A stretch of DNA of 64,000 nucleotides from an uncultured Campylobacter sp. GTDB taxonomy: Bacteria > Campylobacterota > Campylobacteria > Campylobacterales > Campylobacteraceae. Each line of letters opens with the position of its first letter. Position 1 is the stretch's first letter. Where the stretch lies: assembly GCF_938002845.1 (NCBI RefSeq), contig NZ_CALKZP010000048.1, forward strand, positions 13,995 to 77,994, read 5' to 3'. Position numbers and translations under genes: made by a program. The notes under the pieces are model-generated. The model was not told the origin of the DNA. It ran no database searches and saw only the letters and a list, made by a program, of their open reading frames with translations. This document shows positions 16,231-24,912 of the stretch, in pieces.

Positions 16231-16617
16231 ATGAAAGAGATTTATCCAAGCGGTTTTGCGCCGAAAAAGGCGCATTATGCGCCGGGCATCTTAGACGACG
16301 ACGGCACGCTCTACGTCTCGGGGCAGCTAAGCGTGGATCCGCGCACGGGAGCCGCTCCAGAGGGTCTTGCTGCGCAGACCGCACAGGCTCTAAGCAACGT
16401 CGCGGCAGTGCTGGCCGCCGCGGGCGCAGATAAAAACGACGTGCGGATGTGCCGCGTTTATACGCCTGACGTCGCGAACTGGGACGTGATCGACGAGCAA
16501 TACGCGCTGTTTTTCGGCGCGCACAAACCCGCTCGCGTCGTGGTGCCGACTACGGCTCTACATTTCGGCTGCCTCGTAGAGATCGAGGCCGTCGCAAAAA
16601 TAAAAGAGAAAAAATAG
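16231..16617 (+). CDS. ridA: RidA family enamine/imine deaminase
   Basis: RidA proteins hydrolyse reactive enamines such as 2-aminoacrylate released by PLP-dependent dehydratases. It is 128 residues. The signature KPARVVVPTTALHFGCLVEIEAVA region holds the Arg that binds the substrate carboxylate and the Glu near the C-terminus. AAAGGAGC precedes the start. It is followed eight bases later by a PLP enzyme, which fits a shared pathway. Confidence 0.93.
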   Translation: MKEIYPSGFAPKKAHYAPGILDDDGTLYVSGQLSVDPRTGAAPEGLAAQTAQALSNVAAVLAAAGADKNDVRMCRVYTPDVANWDVIDEQYALFFGAHKPARVVVPTTALHFGCLVEIEAVAKIKEKK

Positions 16618-16625
16618 GAGCGAAA

Positions 16626-17711
16626 ATGAGCGATTTCATCTGCACGGGCTGCGGCAAGCACGCGCCCATCGATACTTTGAGCTATAAATGCGACTGCGGC
16701 GGGCTGTATAAGCTAAACTCCGATGCGCCTAAATTTAACCCCGCGCTCGTAGATCAAAGCGAGTTTAACATCTTTAGATACCGCCGGTTTATGGGTATCG
16801 ACACGGCTAAATTTAGAGAAATTTCGATGGGCGAGGGGCTCACGGCGAGCGTGAAATTCGGCGAAGAACTTTACCTCAAGCTCGATTACGCGATGCCTAC
16901 GCTTTCGTTCAAAGACCGCGGCGCGGCGGTTTTGGTGCTGCACGCCAAAAATATCGGCGTAAAAAAGGTACTGCAAGACTCCAGCGGCAACGCAGGCAAT
17001 GCCGTGGCGGCGTATTGCGCTCGCGCGGGCATCGAGTGCGAAATTTATGTCCCTAAAGGCACGTCGCCTAAAAAGATCGATATGATCAAAAGCCACGGCG
17101 CGCACGTCACGGTGTTTGACGGTAGCCGCGACGAGACGGCAGATGCGTGCCGCAAAAAGGCCGCGCAGGAACAGATCTATTACGCCAATCACGTTTATAA
17201 TCCGATCTTTTATGAGGGCACGAAGAGCTACATTTATGAGATCTACGAGCAGCTGGGCAGGGTGCCGCGCAATATCTTCATCCCCGTGGGCAACGGCACG
17301 CTACTGCTGGGCGCTCAAGCGGCGCTGGGCGAGCTATATGAGGGCGGCTTTATCGAAGCGCTGCCAAAAATTTTCATCGTTCAGGGCGAGCGTTGCGCTC
17401 CGCTTTTTGACGCCAAAGGTGCGGCGCGCGAGATAGAGCCACAGCCGACGCTAGCGGAGGGTATCGCGATCGCAAGACCGATGCGCGCGGGCGAAATTCT
17501 TGGCTCTAGCTACGCTGGCGAGCGCGAGGTGATCTTGGCGAGCGAGGGCGACATATTGCCTGCCAGAGCGGCGCTTGCGCGCGGCGGATTTTACGTCGAG
17601 CACACGACCGCAGCTACCTACGCGGCATATCTGCGCTACAAAGAAAGTCGCGATCTGCAAGGAGATAGCATCATTCCGCTTTGCGGCGCGGGGCTGAAGA
17701 GTGATCATTAA
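16626..17711 (+). CDS. Threonine-synthase-like PLP enzyme with N-terminal zinc ribbon
   Basis: A 361-residue fold-type II PLP enzyme. A zinc-ribbon-like N-terminus has CTGCG and CDCGG (residues 5-24). The Schiff-base Lys lies in TLSFKDRGAA near 96, the substrate loop is DSSGNAGNA near 121, and the phosphate-binding Gly loop is PVGNGTLLLG near 221. It is short for a biosynthetic threonine synthase, and no thr genes are near. Pairing with ridA suggests it makes an enamine, as in a serine/threonine dehydratase or diaminopropionate lyase. The exact substrate cannot be told from sequence. Confidence 0.8.
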   Translation: MSDFICTGCGKHAPIDTLSYKCDCGGLYKLNSDAPKFNPALVDQSEFNIFRYRRFMGIDTAKFREISMGEGLTASVKFGEELYLKLDYAMPTLSFKDRGAAVLVLHAKNIGVKKVLQDSSGNAGNAVAAYCARAGIECEIYVPKGTSPKKIDMIKSHGAHVTVFDGSRDETADACRKKAAQEQIYYANHVYNPIFYEGTKSYIYEIYEQLGRVPRNIFIPVGNGTLLLGAQAALGELYEGGFIEALPKIFIVQGERCAPLFDAKGAAREIEPQPTLAEGIAIARPMRAGEILGSSYAGEREVILASEGDILPARAALARGGFYVEHTTAATYAAYLRYKESRDLQGDSIIPLCGAGLKSDH

Positions 17712-18122
17712 ATTTAAGCGCTCGTCGTGGAATTCGCGCGACTAGCTGGCGTCGAGGAATTTTAAAATTTTTGTAGCTTTAAATTTAGCGGATTTATGAG
17801 CCCGTGTTTCAGCGGGATGTTTAAAATTTACGGTGCATAAGTTTTAAATTTAAACCCGTAGCGAAGCGCGGGGATGCCTTTGCTTGAATATGATGTGGGT
17901 GATACGGTTCGTTTTATGAGCGACTTTGCTGCTGGCTGGATTTGTAAAATTTTATCTGTCGATAGCCGGGCGGTCGCCTTTTAAATTTGAAATTACGGTT
18001 AAAATTTTATGAAAACTAATCTGCAATGTGCGGCACTATCTATCAGTTTTTGTTTATAAAATTTAGCCATTTTTTATCGCTTTTAACGAGCGAGCTTCTA
18101 CGCAGAGGATAAATTTACGCGG
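17712..18122. other. Gene-free gap with one 36-codon frame
   Basis: 411 bases without a clear gene. It is AT-rich. The only protein-like content is the small frame at 17874-17984 listed separately. No promoter or hairpin stands out. Confidence 0.5.
17874..17984 (+). CDS. Possible 36-residue protein or gene fragment
   Basis: The frame begins ATG at 17874, directly after GGGG, and ends at TAA 17982-17984. The product begins MPLLEYDVGDTVRFMSD and continues with AAGWICKILSVDS. It reads like the beta-rich start of a KOW/SH3-type domain, loosely like the N-terminus of Smr-associated DUF2027 proteins. It may be a remnant. No ribosome binding site at normal spacing is present. Confidence 0.3.
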   Translation: MPLLEYDVGDTVRFMSDFAAGWICKILSVDSRAVAF

Positions 18123-18671
18123 CTATTTCGAATTTTCTTTAGCGATGCGCGTAAGCTTAAGCACAAATTCGCTTTTTGCCGCAGTATAGCCGTCGCGGTT
18201 AAACTTAAAGCGCTTGCAAAGCTCTAATTTAAGCGCCTCGTACCGCTCGGCGATATCCGCATTCGCCCGCAAAAAATCTCTAAAAAATATCTCATCCGTA
18301 TCGCCGAAATTTCGCAAATGCATGTGAAAAACGCGCTCGGCAAATCCCGCTTCAGTGTAGCCCTTATTTAGGCTGCAGCGGCTCTCGTTTTCGCTCATTA
18401 GCAGATAGCCCGCGTCTATCAGGCGCTGTTTGGCGGCGGCTATATCCGAGCACTCGATCAAAATATCTACGATCGGCTTCGCCCAGATCCCGCTTACCGC
18501 GGTGCTGCCGATATGGTGGATCTTGATCTTGCCATGATCTTGCAGCAGGCCGCTCAGAATTTCGCGCTCCTGCCTAAAGTATTCGCCCCAGCGCGGATCG
18601 TGCGGCACGAGATGTATCGGAAAGAGCCGCCACAGTTCCTGCAGGCTCATCGAAAGGAGTTTATTGCTCAT
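18123..18671 (-). CDS. GrpB/UPF0157 family nucleotidyltransferase-fold protein
   Basis: A 182-residue protein of the GrpB family, distant relatives of nucleotidyltransferases with unknown substrates. Motifs: HLVPHDPRWGEYF at about 20-32, KIHHIGSTAVSGIWAKPIVDILI at about 49-71 in which the GST and DILI match the nucleotidyltransferase core, and the LRNFGDTDEIFFRDFLRAN segment. It stands upstream of nothing else on its strand, next to a tRNA gene. Confidence 0.85.
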   Translation of the reverse strand: MSNKLLSMSLQELWRLFPIHLVPHDPRWGEYFRQEREILSGLLQDHGKIKIHHIGSTAVSGIWAKPIVDILIECSDIAAAKQRLIDAGYLLMSENESRCSLNKGYTEAGFAERVFHMHLRNFGDTDEIFFRDFLRANADIAERYEALKLELCKRFKFNRDGYTAAKSEFVLKLTRIAKENSK

Positions 18672-18706
18672 CTCAACTCCAAAGTATTGGGTGAAATTTG
18701 AATGGA

Positions 18707-18794
18707 TGGCGGGTAGATAGGGATTCGAACCCTAGAAGGCTGACGCCTTACGCGCTTTCGAGGCGCGCTCCTTCGACCGCTCGGACATCTACCC
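18707..18794 (-). tRNA. tRNA-Ser, anticodon CGA
   Basis: An 88-base tRNA on the minus strand with CCA encoded. The acceptor stem is GGGTAGA with TCTACCC. The anticodon stem CGCGC/GCGCG holds loop CTCGAAA, giving anticodon CGA for UCG. The long variable arm (AAGGC/GCCTT) and T-arm GGGTTCGAATCCC are clear. It lies beside the grpB-like gene; no integrated element is visible next to it. Confidence 0.95.
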
Positions 18795-19089
18795 GAATGA
18801 AAATGTAATTTAAGCCAAAAATGGCTTAATAACAGATTTAAAAATGAAATTCCGCGTGAAATTTTGCCTGATTTTGCGGGCGGGGGTTGAAATTTAACGG
18901 CGCAAATTTAGATTTCGATTTAAATCTACGGCTTAAGGTACGGCCCGGTGCGGCTTTTGGTATAAAATTTATTTCGTGCGCGTAGTTTTGGGCACGGAAT
19001 TTTACCGATTTATGGATGAAATTTTACGCAAAAGCTCATCGTCGCGGCGGCGAAAAATCACTCGCCGTTTATAAATTTCATGCGCCGCC

Positions 19090-19512
19090 CTACAAAACCG
19101 AGATAAAAATTTTGATCTCGTCTCCGCCGTAAAACTCAAAATCCGTTTCAAACGCTCTTTTTAGTTCGCCGGACTCAAAAAAGCTCCAAATTTTGCTCCA
19201 AAACTTTGCTACGTTTTGCGGCTCATTCGGGAAGCTAAAAACCGCGTATTTGCCGCTTTTGATCTCCAAGGCTTCGTCGCTGCGGGGCGCTTTGGTGCCG
19301 ATAAAGATATCGTAAAGCCCGTCGGCGCCGTCCTCGTAATCGTAATAGACGCCGTAAATCTCGCTCTGCCCGTCATAACACTCTTTCATAAATTTCGCCC
19401 ACAGCGCGGGAATTTTGCCGCTTCCGCCTAGCTCGTCCGCGTTTTTCGTGCGGGCTTTTAATCCGTAAATTTTAAATCTGTCTAAATATGAAATTTTGAT
19501 TTTTCCGCTCAA
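19090..19512 (-). CDS. GyrI-like/AraC effector-binding domain protein
   Basis: A 140-residue stand-alone effector-binding domain like those at the end of AraC/MerR-type regulators and in integron cassette protein Cass2. It starts KISYLDRFKIYGLKARTKN, has YGVYYDYEDGADGLYDIFIG near the middle, SGKYAVFSFPNEPQN near 87 and ends YGGDEIKIFISV. These domains bind small, often cationic or aromatic ligands. No DNA-binding part is present. It follows tkt by 15 bases, so probably shares its transcript. Confidence 0.8.
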   Translation of the reverse strand: MSGKIKISYLDRFKIYGLKARTKNADELGGSGKIPALWAKFMKECYDGQSEIYGVYYDYEDGADGLYDIFIGTKAPRSDEALEIKSGKYAVFSFPNEPQNVAKFWSKIWSFFESGELKRAFETDFEFYGGDEIKIFISVL

Positions 19513-19527
19513 ATTTCGCCTTTGCTG

Positions 19528-21456
19528 TTATTGCTCTAAAAGCTCTCTCGCCTGCTTTGCGATCGCGACGTCGGTGAAGCCGAAAAGCTTAAATAGCTCG
19601 CTCGCATTGCCGCTTTCGCCGAAGCTTTGCATGCCGTGTACCGCGTCTGCAAATTTATACCACTCAAGCGCGCTTGCGGCTTCGACGGCCAAAATTTTAG
19701 TTTGCGGCTCTAGAATTTGCGCCAGATAGTCTGCGTCCTGCTCGCACAGAAGCTCGAAGCACGGCGCGCTTACAACGTTTGCGCCGATGCCTTGCTCTTG
19801 CAGGATCGCCGCCGCTTTTAAGCAGAGCGAGACCTCGCTGCCGCTTGCGATGAGCGTTATTTGCGCCTCTTTGCTCTGCCTTAGCAGATACGCGCCGTTT
19901 TGCACGTCGCCCAAGACTGCCTTAGGCAGCGGCTCAAGCCCTTGGCGCGAGCAGACGAATGCCGCGGGGGCATTCAGAGCAAGCGCCGCGCGCCAGCATT
20001 TTACGTTTTCGTTGCCGTCTGCGGGGCGGAAGGTGTAGAAGCCGGGCATTGCGCGGAAGGTGCTAAGCTGCTCGATAGGCTCGTGCGTCGGCCCATCCTC
20101 GCCCACGCCGATACTGTCGTGCGTAAAGACGAAATAGTGGCGCAAGCCCATCAGTGCCGCAAGTCTAGCGCCCGTTTTGAGATAGTCGCTGAAGATAAAA
20201 AACGTCGCGCTGAACGGGATGAAAAGCCCGTATCTCGCAAAGGCGTTGCCGATCGCCGCCATCGCGTGCTCGCGGATGCCGAAGTGTAAATTTTTGCCGC
20301 ACGGAAAGTCGCCGCCGCCTTTTAGCTCGGTCTTGTTCGATGCTGCCAAATCCGCGCTTCCGCCCAAAAAGCCGGGCACCGCGTTTGCGATGGCGTTTAA
20401 AATTTTACCGTTGCTATCGCGCGTGGCGACCTTAAGCCCGCTAAAATCGGGAAATTCTATTTTGCTAAAATCGGGATTTAAAAGCTCATTTAAAAGCGCT
20501 CTTTTTTCATCGCTTAGCTTCGCGAGCTTCTCCTTCCAAAGCCGCTCTTCCAAATCACCCTTTTCGACTGCGGCGCGCGTTTCAAAAAGCACGTCCTCGC
20601 TTACTACGAAGCTTTGGGCGGGATCAAAGCCCAGGCTTTGCTTAGCGCGCGCAAGCAGCTCCTCTCCAAGCGGCGCGCCGTGCGTCTTGGCCGTGCCTTC
20701 AAGCTCGAGCGCGCCCTTGCCGATCGTGGTGTTTGCGATGATGAGGTAGGGTTTGGTTTTGTTTTTAACCTCGTCAAGGACGAATTCTATCTGATCGAAA
20801 TTATGCCCGTCGATGCGCGCGACCTCAAAGCCTTGCGCTTCAAATCGTACCTTTACGTCCTCAAACCACGCGATATCGGTGCTGCCGTCGATCGTGATGC
20901 CGTTAGAATCATAAATTATCGTAAGATTGTCGAGGTTGTGTCTGCCCGCAAGCGCGCACGCTTCGTAGCTGATGCCCTCCTGTAGATCGCCGTCGCCGCA
21001 GAAGCAATAGACGCGGTGATCGATGATCTCGTTGCCCTCCTCGTTGAGCAGATATGCGGCGTATTTTGCGGCCATCGCAAATCCGACTGCGTTTGCGACG
21101 CCCTGTCCGAGCGGTCCGGTAGCGATCTCGACGCCCGGGGTAGTGATCTCCGGATGGCCGGGGGTTTTGGATTGCAGGCGCCTGAAGCTTTTCAGATCGT
21201 CCATGCTCAAATCATATCCGCTAAGATAGAGGTAGTTATACACGAGCGCGCTTGCGTGCCCGCCCGAAAATACGACGCGGTCGCGGTTCAGCCACGCGGG
21301 ATTTTTGGGGTTGTGGCGGACCTTGTTCATAAAGACGCTCATTACGTCGCTTAGCCCCATCGGCGTACCGGGATGGCCCGAGTTGGCGCTTTGGATCATA
21401 TCCGCGCTTAGAAATTTTATCGTGTTTGAAATTTTACTTAGCTGCTCGCTCGACAT
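19528..21456 (-). CDS. tkt: Transketolase
   Basis: Transfers two-carbon units in the pentose phosphate pathway with thiamine diphosphate. It is 642 residues, close to the usual size. The ThDP signature GDGDLQEGISYEA is near 155, with HASALVYN near 52 and HDSIGVGEDGPTHEPIEQL near 450 in the second domain, followed by the C-terminal domain. The start lies three bases after the ispA stop, so the two are probably coupled. Confidence 0.97.
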   Translation of the reverse strand: MSSEQLSKISNTIKFLSADMIQSANSGHPGTPMGLSDVMSVFMNKVRHNPKNPAWLNRDRVVFSGGHASALVYNYLYLSGYDLSMDDLKSFRRLQSKTPGHPEITTPGVEIATGPLGQGVANAVGFAMAAKYAAYLLNEEGNEIIDHRVYCFCGDGDLQEGISYEACALAGRHNLDNLTIIYDSNGITIDGSTDIAWFEDVKVRFEAQGFEVARIDGHNFDQIEFVLDEVKNKTKPYLIIANTTIGKGALELEGTAKTHGAPLGEELLARAKQSLGFDPAQSFVVSEDVLFETRAAVEKGDLEERLWKEKLAKLSDEKRALLNELLNPDFSKIEFPDFSGLKVATRDSNGKILNAIANAVPGFLGGSADLAASNKTELKGGGDFPCGKNLHFGIREHAMAAIGNAFARYGLFIPFSATFFIFSDYLKTGARLAALMGLRHYFVFTHDSIGVGEDGPTHEPIEQLSTFRAMPGFYTFRPADGNENVKCWRAALALNAPAAFVCSRQGLEPLPKAVLGDVQNGAYLLRQSKEAQITLIASGSEVSLCLKAAAILQEQGIGANVVSAPCFELLCEQDADYLAQILEPQTKILAVEAASALEWYKFADAVHGMQSFGESGNASELFKLFGFTDVAIAKQARELLEQ

Positions 21457-21459
21457 TTT

Positions 21460-22311
21460 TCATCCTTTCAGGTATTTTTCTATCAAATTTAAAACCAAAT
21501 CGCGTAGGCTCGCATCATAGCCGTTCATCGCGCCGCTTACTTCGTCTATCAGGCGCTGCTTGTAGCTTCTAGCGCCCGCAAGACCTAGTAAATTTACAAA
21601 GGAATTTTTCGCGCCGTCCGCTCCTACCGGTTTGCCTGCGCTTGCCTCGTCGCCCGTGGCATCAATGATATCATCCTCGATCTGAAATATAAGCCCTAGC
21701 TTCAGCCCGATCTTATAAAGCTCATGCGCGAGCTCATCCTTTAGCCCGCCGATTATGGCGCCTAGCTCAAACGCCGCGGCGATGAGCGCGCCCGTTTTGT
21801 GCAGATGCAAAAACTCAAGCTCGCTTTGCTTTAGAGGGATGTTTTCAAAACGGCAATCGATCGCCTGACCGAGCACCATGCCGCTGCTGCCTGCATTTCG
21901 CGCTAGAGTTTTAATGCATTTTATCTTAATCTCGTCGCTTAGGCTTGCGCTCGCGGCGATCAAAAATGCGTCTGTATTTAGCGCATCGCCCACCAAAATC
22001 GCTGTGACCTCGTCGTATTTTTTATGCAGGCTCGGCCGTCCTCGGCGCAGATCCGCATCGTCCATCGCGGGCAGATCGTCGTGTATGAGCGAGTAGGTGT
22101 GGATCATCTCAAGCGCCATCGCGATCGCCAGCGCGCCTTCAAAGCGCCGCTCATCCACCGCCGAAACGACGCCTAGTAGCAGCTGCGCGCGAAAATGCTT
22201 GCCGCCCGCTTGCAGCATGTAATTGAGCGCCTCCTCAAAGTACGGATGAAAGCTAGACGCCTTCAGCTCGTTGCGCTTCAAGTAATCTTTAAATTTTTCT
22301 AAAATATCCAT
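21460..22311 (-). CDS. ispA: Polyprenyl (geranyl/farnesyl) diphosphate synthase
   Basis: Condenses isopentenyl diphosphate with allylic diphosphates. I place the start at ATG 22311 (MDILEKFKDYLKRN), giving 283 residues with AGGA upstream; the longer frame to 22452 reads through degraded sequence. Both Asp-rich motifs are intact: HDDLPAMDDADLRRG near 80 and FQIEDDIIDATGDE near 210. The short spacing before the first motif fits C15-type synthases. It is upstream of tkt, as in C. jejuni. Confidence 0.93.
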   Translation of the reverse strand: MDILEKFKDYLKRNELKASSFHPYFEEALNYMLQAGGKHFRAQLLLGVVSAVDERRFEGALAIAMALEMIHTYSLIHDDLPAMDDADLRRGRPSLHKKYDEVTAILVGDALNTDAFLIAASASLSDEIKIKCIKTLARNAGSSGMVLGQAIDCRFENIPLKQSELEFLHLHKTGALIAAAFELGAIIGGLKDELAHELYKIGLKLGLIFQIEDDIIDATGDEASAGKPVGADGAKNSFVNLLGLAGARSYKQRLIDEVSGAMNGYDASLRDLVLNLIEKYLKG

Positions 22312-22321
22312 CGATCCTGCC

Positions 22322-22899
22322 TTACGGTTTTGATTTGCTCTGCTTGGGCGCGCCCTTGACGAATGCAAATTCGCGCCCTTCGAATGCCTTTTCGTCGCGC
22401 AGCTTAGACTTTGCTGTCGCGAGCCGTTTGTACGTCGCGTAGAAGTAATCATGCCGCTTAAAATTTTAAATTTTAATTTCCCTAGCTTTACGCAGTGCGC
22501 GAGGCGAAGGATGCTCCGCTTTTTTGAGCCGCATCTTACGCTCGATTTGCTCGCGGATGTCGCGCAATGGCTCGCCCGCTTCGCATTTAAGCTGCGCTAG
22601 CTAAATTTTACTTTGCGCCGCAGCGTAGCAGCTCGCCGAAATTTTAGAATTTGCCCTCACGCCACCCGTTAAATTTGACCGATTTGCTAAGGTTAAAATT
22701 TAATAACCTAGCGTCAAATCAAACAAGTTTCACTTTATGTAAGCTACACCGCCACAAAAATCTAAATTTAACTTGTCGCCTTATAAAATAGGGCTTCATT
22801 TAGTTCGCTACAGAAGCCGCTTGCTTCGTAAAATCCAAACCGCTCGCCAGGCGGGAAGTAGTCACCCTCTCTAAAAAGCCTATTTTCACCATTTTTGAA
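22322..22899 (-). pseudogene. Decayed gene between ybaB and ispA
   Basis: Two separated protein-like stretches on the minus strand. The first, 22768-22899, has 43 codons (FKNGENRLFREGDYFPPGERF and on) with no start codon. The second, 22322-22600, is one frame of about 92 sense codons interrupted by a TAA at 22466-22468. Before the stop it reads CEAGEPLRDIREQIERKM; after it, NFKRHDYFYATYKRLA. As I recall, C. jejuni has a periplasmic-protein gene at this place (Cj1643), so this could be its remains. The link to that family is an inference. Confidence 0.45.
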
Positions 22900-22905
22900 C
22901 TACGC

Positions 22906-23235
22906 TTAGCCCTTATTGCCAAGCAGATCACCCAATCCGCCGAGCCCTCCTAGCATGGATGCTGCAGCGCCTTTCTTTTCATTTTCGACGAGTTTTATCG
23001 CGTCATTGATCGCCGAGATCAGTAGGATCTGCAAGCTTTCCTTGTCGCTAAAAAGGCTATCGTCGATACTTAGATCGAGCACCTCGCCCGCGCCGTTTAG
23101 CCTGATGGCGACCATGCCCGCGCCCGATTTTACAGTAAATTCCTTGCGCGCATTCTCCTCCTCGATCTGCTTAGCCTTGGCCTGCATCTGATCGAGCATT
23201 TGCCCCATTTTCGAAAAATCCATTCCTTCAAACAT
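22906..23235 (-). CDS. YbaB/EbfC nucleoid-associated protein
   Basis: A small DNA-binding nucleoid protein of the YbaB family, 109 residues. It starts MFEGMDFSKMGQMLDQMQAK with a heptad-like first helix. The beta part carries VKSGAGMVAIRLNGAGEVLDLSIDD-type sequence at about 34-58, and the Gly-rich tail is typical. Two bases follow panD. Confidence 0.93.
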   Translation of the reverse strand: MFEGMDFSKMGQMLDQMQAKAKQIEEENARKEFTVKSGAGMVAIRLNGAGEVLDLSIDDSLFSDKESLQILLISAINDAIKLVENEKKGAAASMLGGLGGLGDLLGNKG

Positions 23236-23237
23236 CT

Positions 23238-23585
23238 TTACTCCGTTATTTCGTTTTTTTCGTTTACCTGCACGATTTTAGGCTTGAAGCTTCTTGCTTT
23301 TTTGGCGCTCATCTGTGCGTAGGCCACGATGATGACGACGTCGCCGACACAGACTTTGCGCGCGGCCGCGCCGTTTAGGCAGATCTCGCCCTTTTTATCG
23401 CCGCGGATCACGTATGTAGCGAACCGCTCGCCGTTATTGACGTTTAGGATCTCGACTTTTTGGTATTCGCAAAGCCCCGCAGCCTCGATGAGCTCGGGCC
23501 CGATCGTGATCGAGCCCACGTAGTTTAGGTTGGCGTCCGTCACGCGCGCGCGGTGGATTTTGCTTGATAAAATTTCGATTTTCAT
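23238..23585 (-). CDS. panD: Aspartate 1-decarboxylase (pyruvoyl enzyme)
   Basis: Makes beta-alanine for pantothenate and CoA. It is 115 residues. The self-cleavage site Gly24-Ser25 is visible in LNYVGSITI; Ser25 becomes the pyruvoyl group. NGERFATYVI and NGAAARKVCVGD are the conserved later motifs. It lies between murE and ybaB; the other pan genes are not in the window. Confidence 0.96.
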   Translation of the reverse strand: MKIEILSSKIHRARVTDANLNYVGSITIGPELIEAAGLCEYQKVEILNVNNGERFATYVIRGDKKGEICLNGAAARKVCVGDVVIIVAYAQMSAKKARSFKPKIVQVNEKNEITE

Positions 23586-23601
23586 CGACCGTCCTTTAAA
23601 T

Positions 23602-24912
23602 TTAGTCTAGATTTGACTCGCCTCGCGCCGCGACGAGCTCGCTCACGACCTGCTTGTCGCTGAAGGGGTGCTTCACGCCCTTGATCTCCTGGTAGGTCTC
23701 GTCGCCCTTGCCCAAAATAGCGATTATCTCGCCGTTTTTGGCAAGATCTAGCGCGCGCGCGATCGCCTCTTTGCGATCCGCGATCTTTAAAATTTTATCC
23801 TTTCGGCGCATACCGGCGCAAATCTGCTCGATGATTTCGCTCGGCTCTTCGCTGCGTGGATTATCGCTCGTGACGATGCAAATTTTGGCAAAGTGCTCGG
23901 CGATAGCGCCCATTTTCGGACGCTTGCCGTGGTCGCGATCGCCTCCCGCGCCAAAAACCGCGATGATCTCGCCGCTTGCGCGCAGCGCGTTTAGCACCTT
24001 TTCAATACCGTCTGGGGTATGGGCGAAATCGACGATCACAAGCGGGTTTTTATTTACGATCTGCACGCGACCCTCGACGCCGCCGAAGTTTGCCAGGGCT
24101 TTTGCGATCTTTTCGTTCGGCAGCTTGGTCAGAATTTTAACCGCCGCAAACGCTGCGGTAAGGTTGTAGAGATTAAACTCGCCGATGAGATCGCTTTGCA
24201 GCTGCGCATTATCGCCGTTTGGAGTGCGCACGAGCGCGTCGATGCCGCCCTTTAGCCCATATCCGCTCACGCCGAAGCTCGCGGGGTTTTTTATGCCGTA
24301 GGTAAGGGCGTTTGCGGGGTTAAATTTAATATGTCCGTCATCGGCGTTTATGAGCTTTGGCGCGTCGTCTGCGAAAAACGAGCTCTTGACTGCCGCGTAT
24401 TCTTGCATGCTACCGTGATAATCGAGATGATCTTGACTTAAATTCGTAAAAATTTTAAGCGCAAATTCTAATCCTTCGATACGATTTTGCGCTATCGCAT
24501 GCGAGCTAACCTCCATAACGAAGTATTCGCAGCCCTGCTTGCTAGCTTCGTAAAGATAGCTCATCGTCTTAAAAACCGAGCTCGTCGTAAGTCCCTTTTC
24601 GTCGATCCTGCGCTCATTTATAAAGGCGCCGCGCGTGCCGCTTAGACCGCAGCTAAAGCCTAGATCCAGCAGCGTCGAGTAGATCGCCGCCGCAGTCGTC
24701 GTTTTACCGTTCGTACCGGTGATGCCTACGATTTTGATGCGCGGATCGATCTTTAAAAGTTCCTTTGCTTGCGCGATAGAGATGATCTGCGCGCCTTTTT
24801 GCGCCGCTTCAGGTTCAAATTTAGCGTTCGCGCTCGTGCGCATAAAAAAGCAGCCCGCCTCGCACTCGGCGGAGTTATCGGTGATAAAGCTATTTTCGAG
24901 TCGTATTTTCAT
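23602..24912 (-). CDS. murE: UDP-MurNAc-tripeptide synthetase (meso-DAP adding)
   Basis: Adds meso-diaminopimelate to UDP-MurNAc-Ala-Glu in peptidoglycan synthesis. It is 436 residues, on the short side because of a reduced N-terminal domain. The ATP loop is GITGTNGKTTTAA near 62; the TTTSS-like and EVSSHAIAQNR segments follow. TSDNPRSEEPSEI near 345 contains DNPR, the meso-DAP specificity motif. Its start overlaps the end of the upstream gene by 23 bases. Confidence 0.96.
   Translation of the reverse strand: MKIRLENSFITDNSAECEAGCFFMRTSANAKFEPEAAQKGAQIISIAQAKELLKIDPRIKIVGITGTNGKTTTAAAIYSTLLDLGFSCGLSGTRGAFINERRIDEKGLTTSSVFKTMSYLYEASKQGCEYFVMEVSSHAIAQNRIEGLEFALKIFTNLSQDHLDYHGSMQEYAAVKSSFFADDAPKLINADDGHIKFNPANALTYGIKNPASFGVSGYGLKGGIDALVRTPNGDNAQLQSDLIGEFNLYNLTAAFAAVKILTKLPNEKIAKALANFGGVEGRVQIVNKNPLVIVDFAHTPDGIEKVLNALRASGEIIAVFGAGGDRDHGKRPKMGAIAEHFAKICIVTSDNPRSEEPSEIIEQICAGMRRKDKILKIADRKEAIARALDLAKNGEIIAILGKGDETYQEIKGVKHPFSDKQVVSELVAARGESNLD

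Noticed and set aside
22312..22452. 47-residue N-terminal extension of IspA
   Set aside because: It reads through the decayed gene in another frame, is Arg/Ser-rich, and the ATG at 22311 gives the family's normal start.
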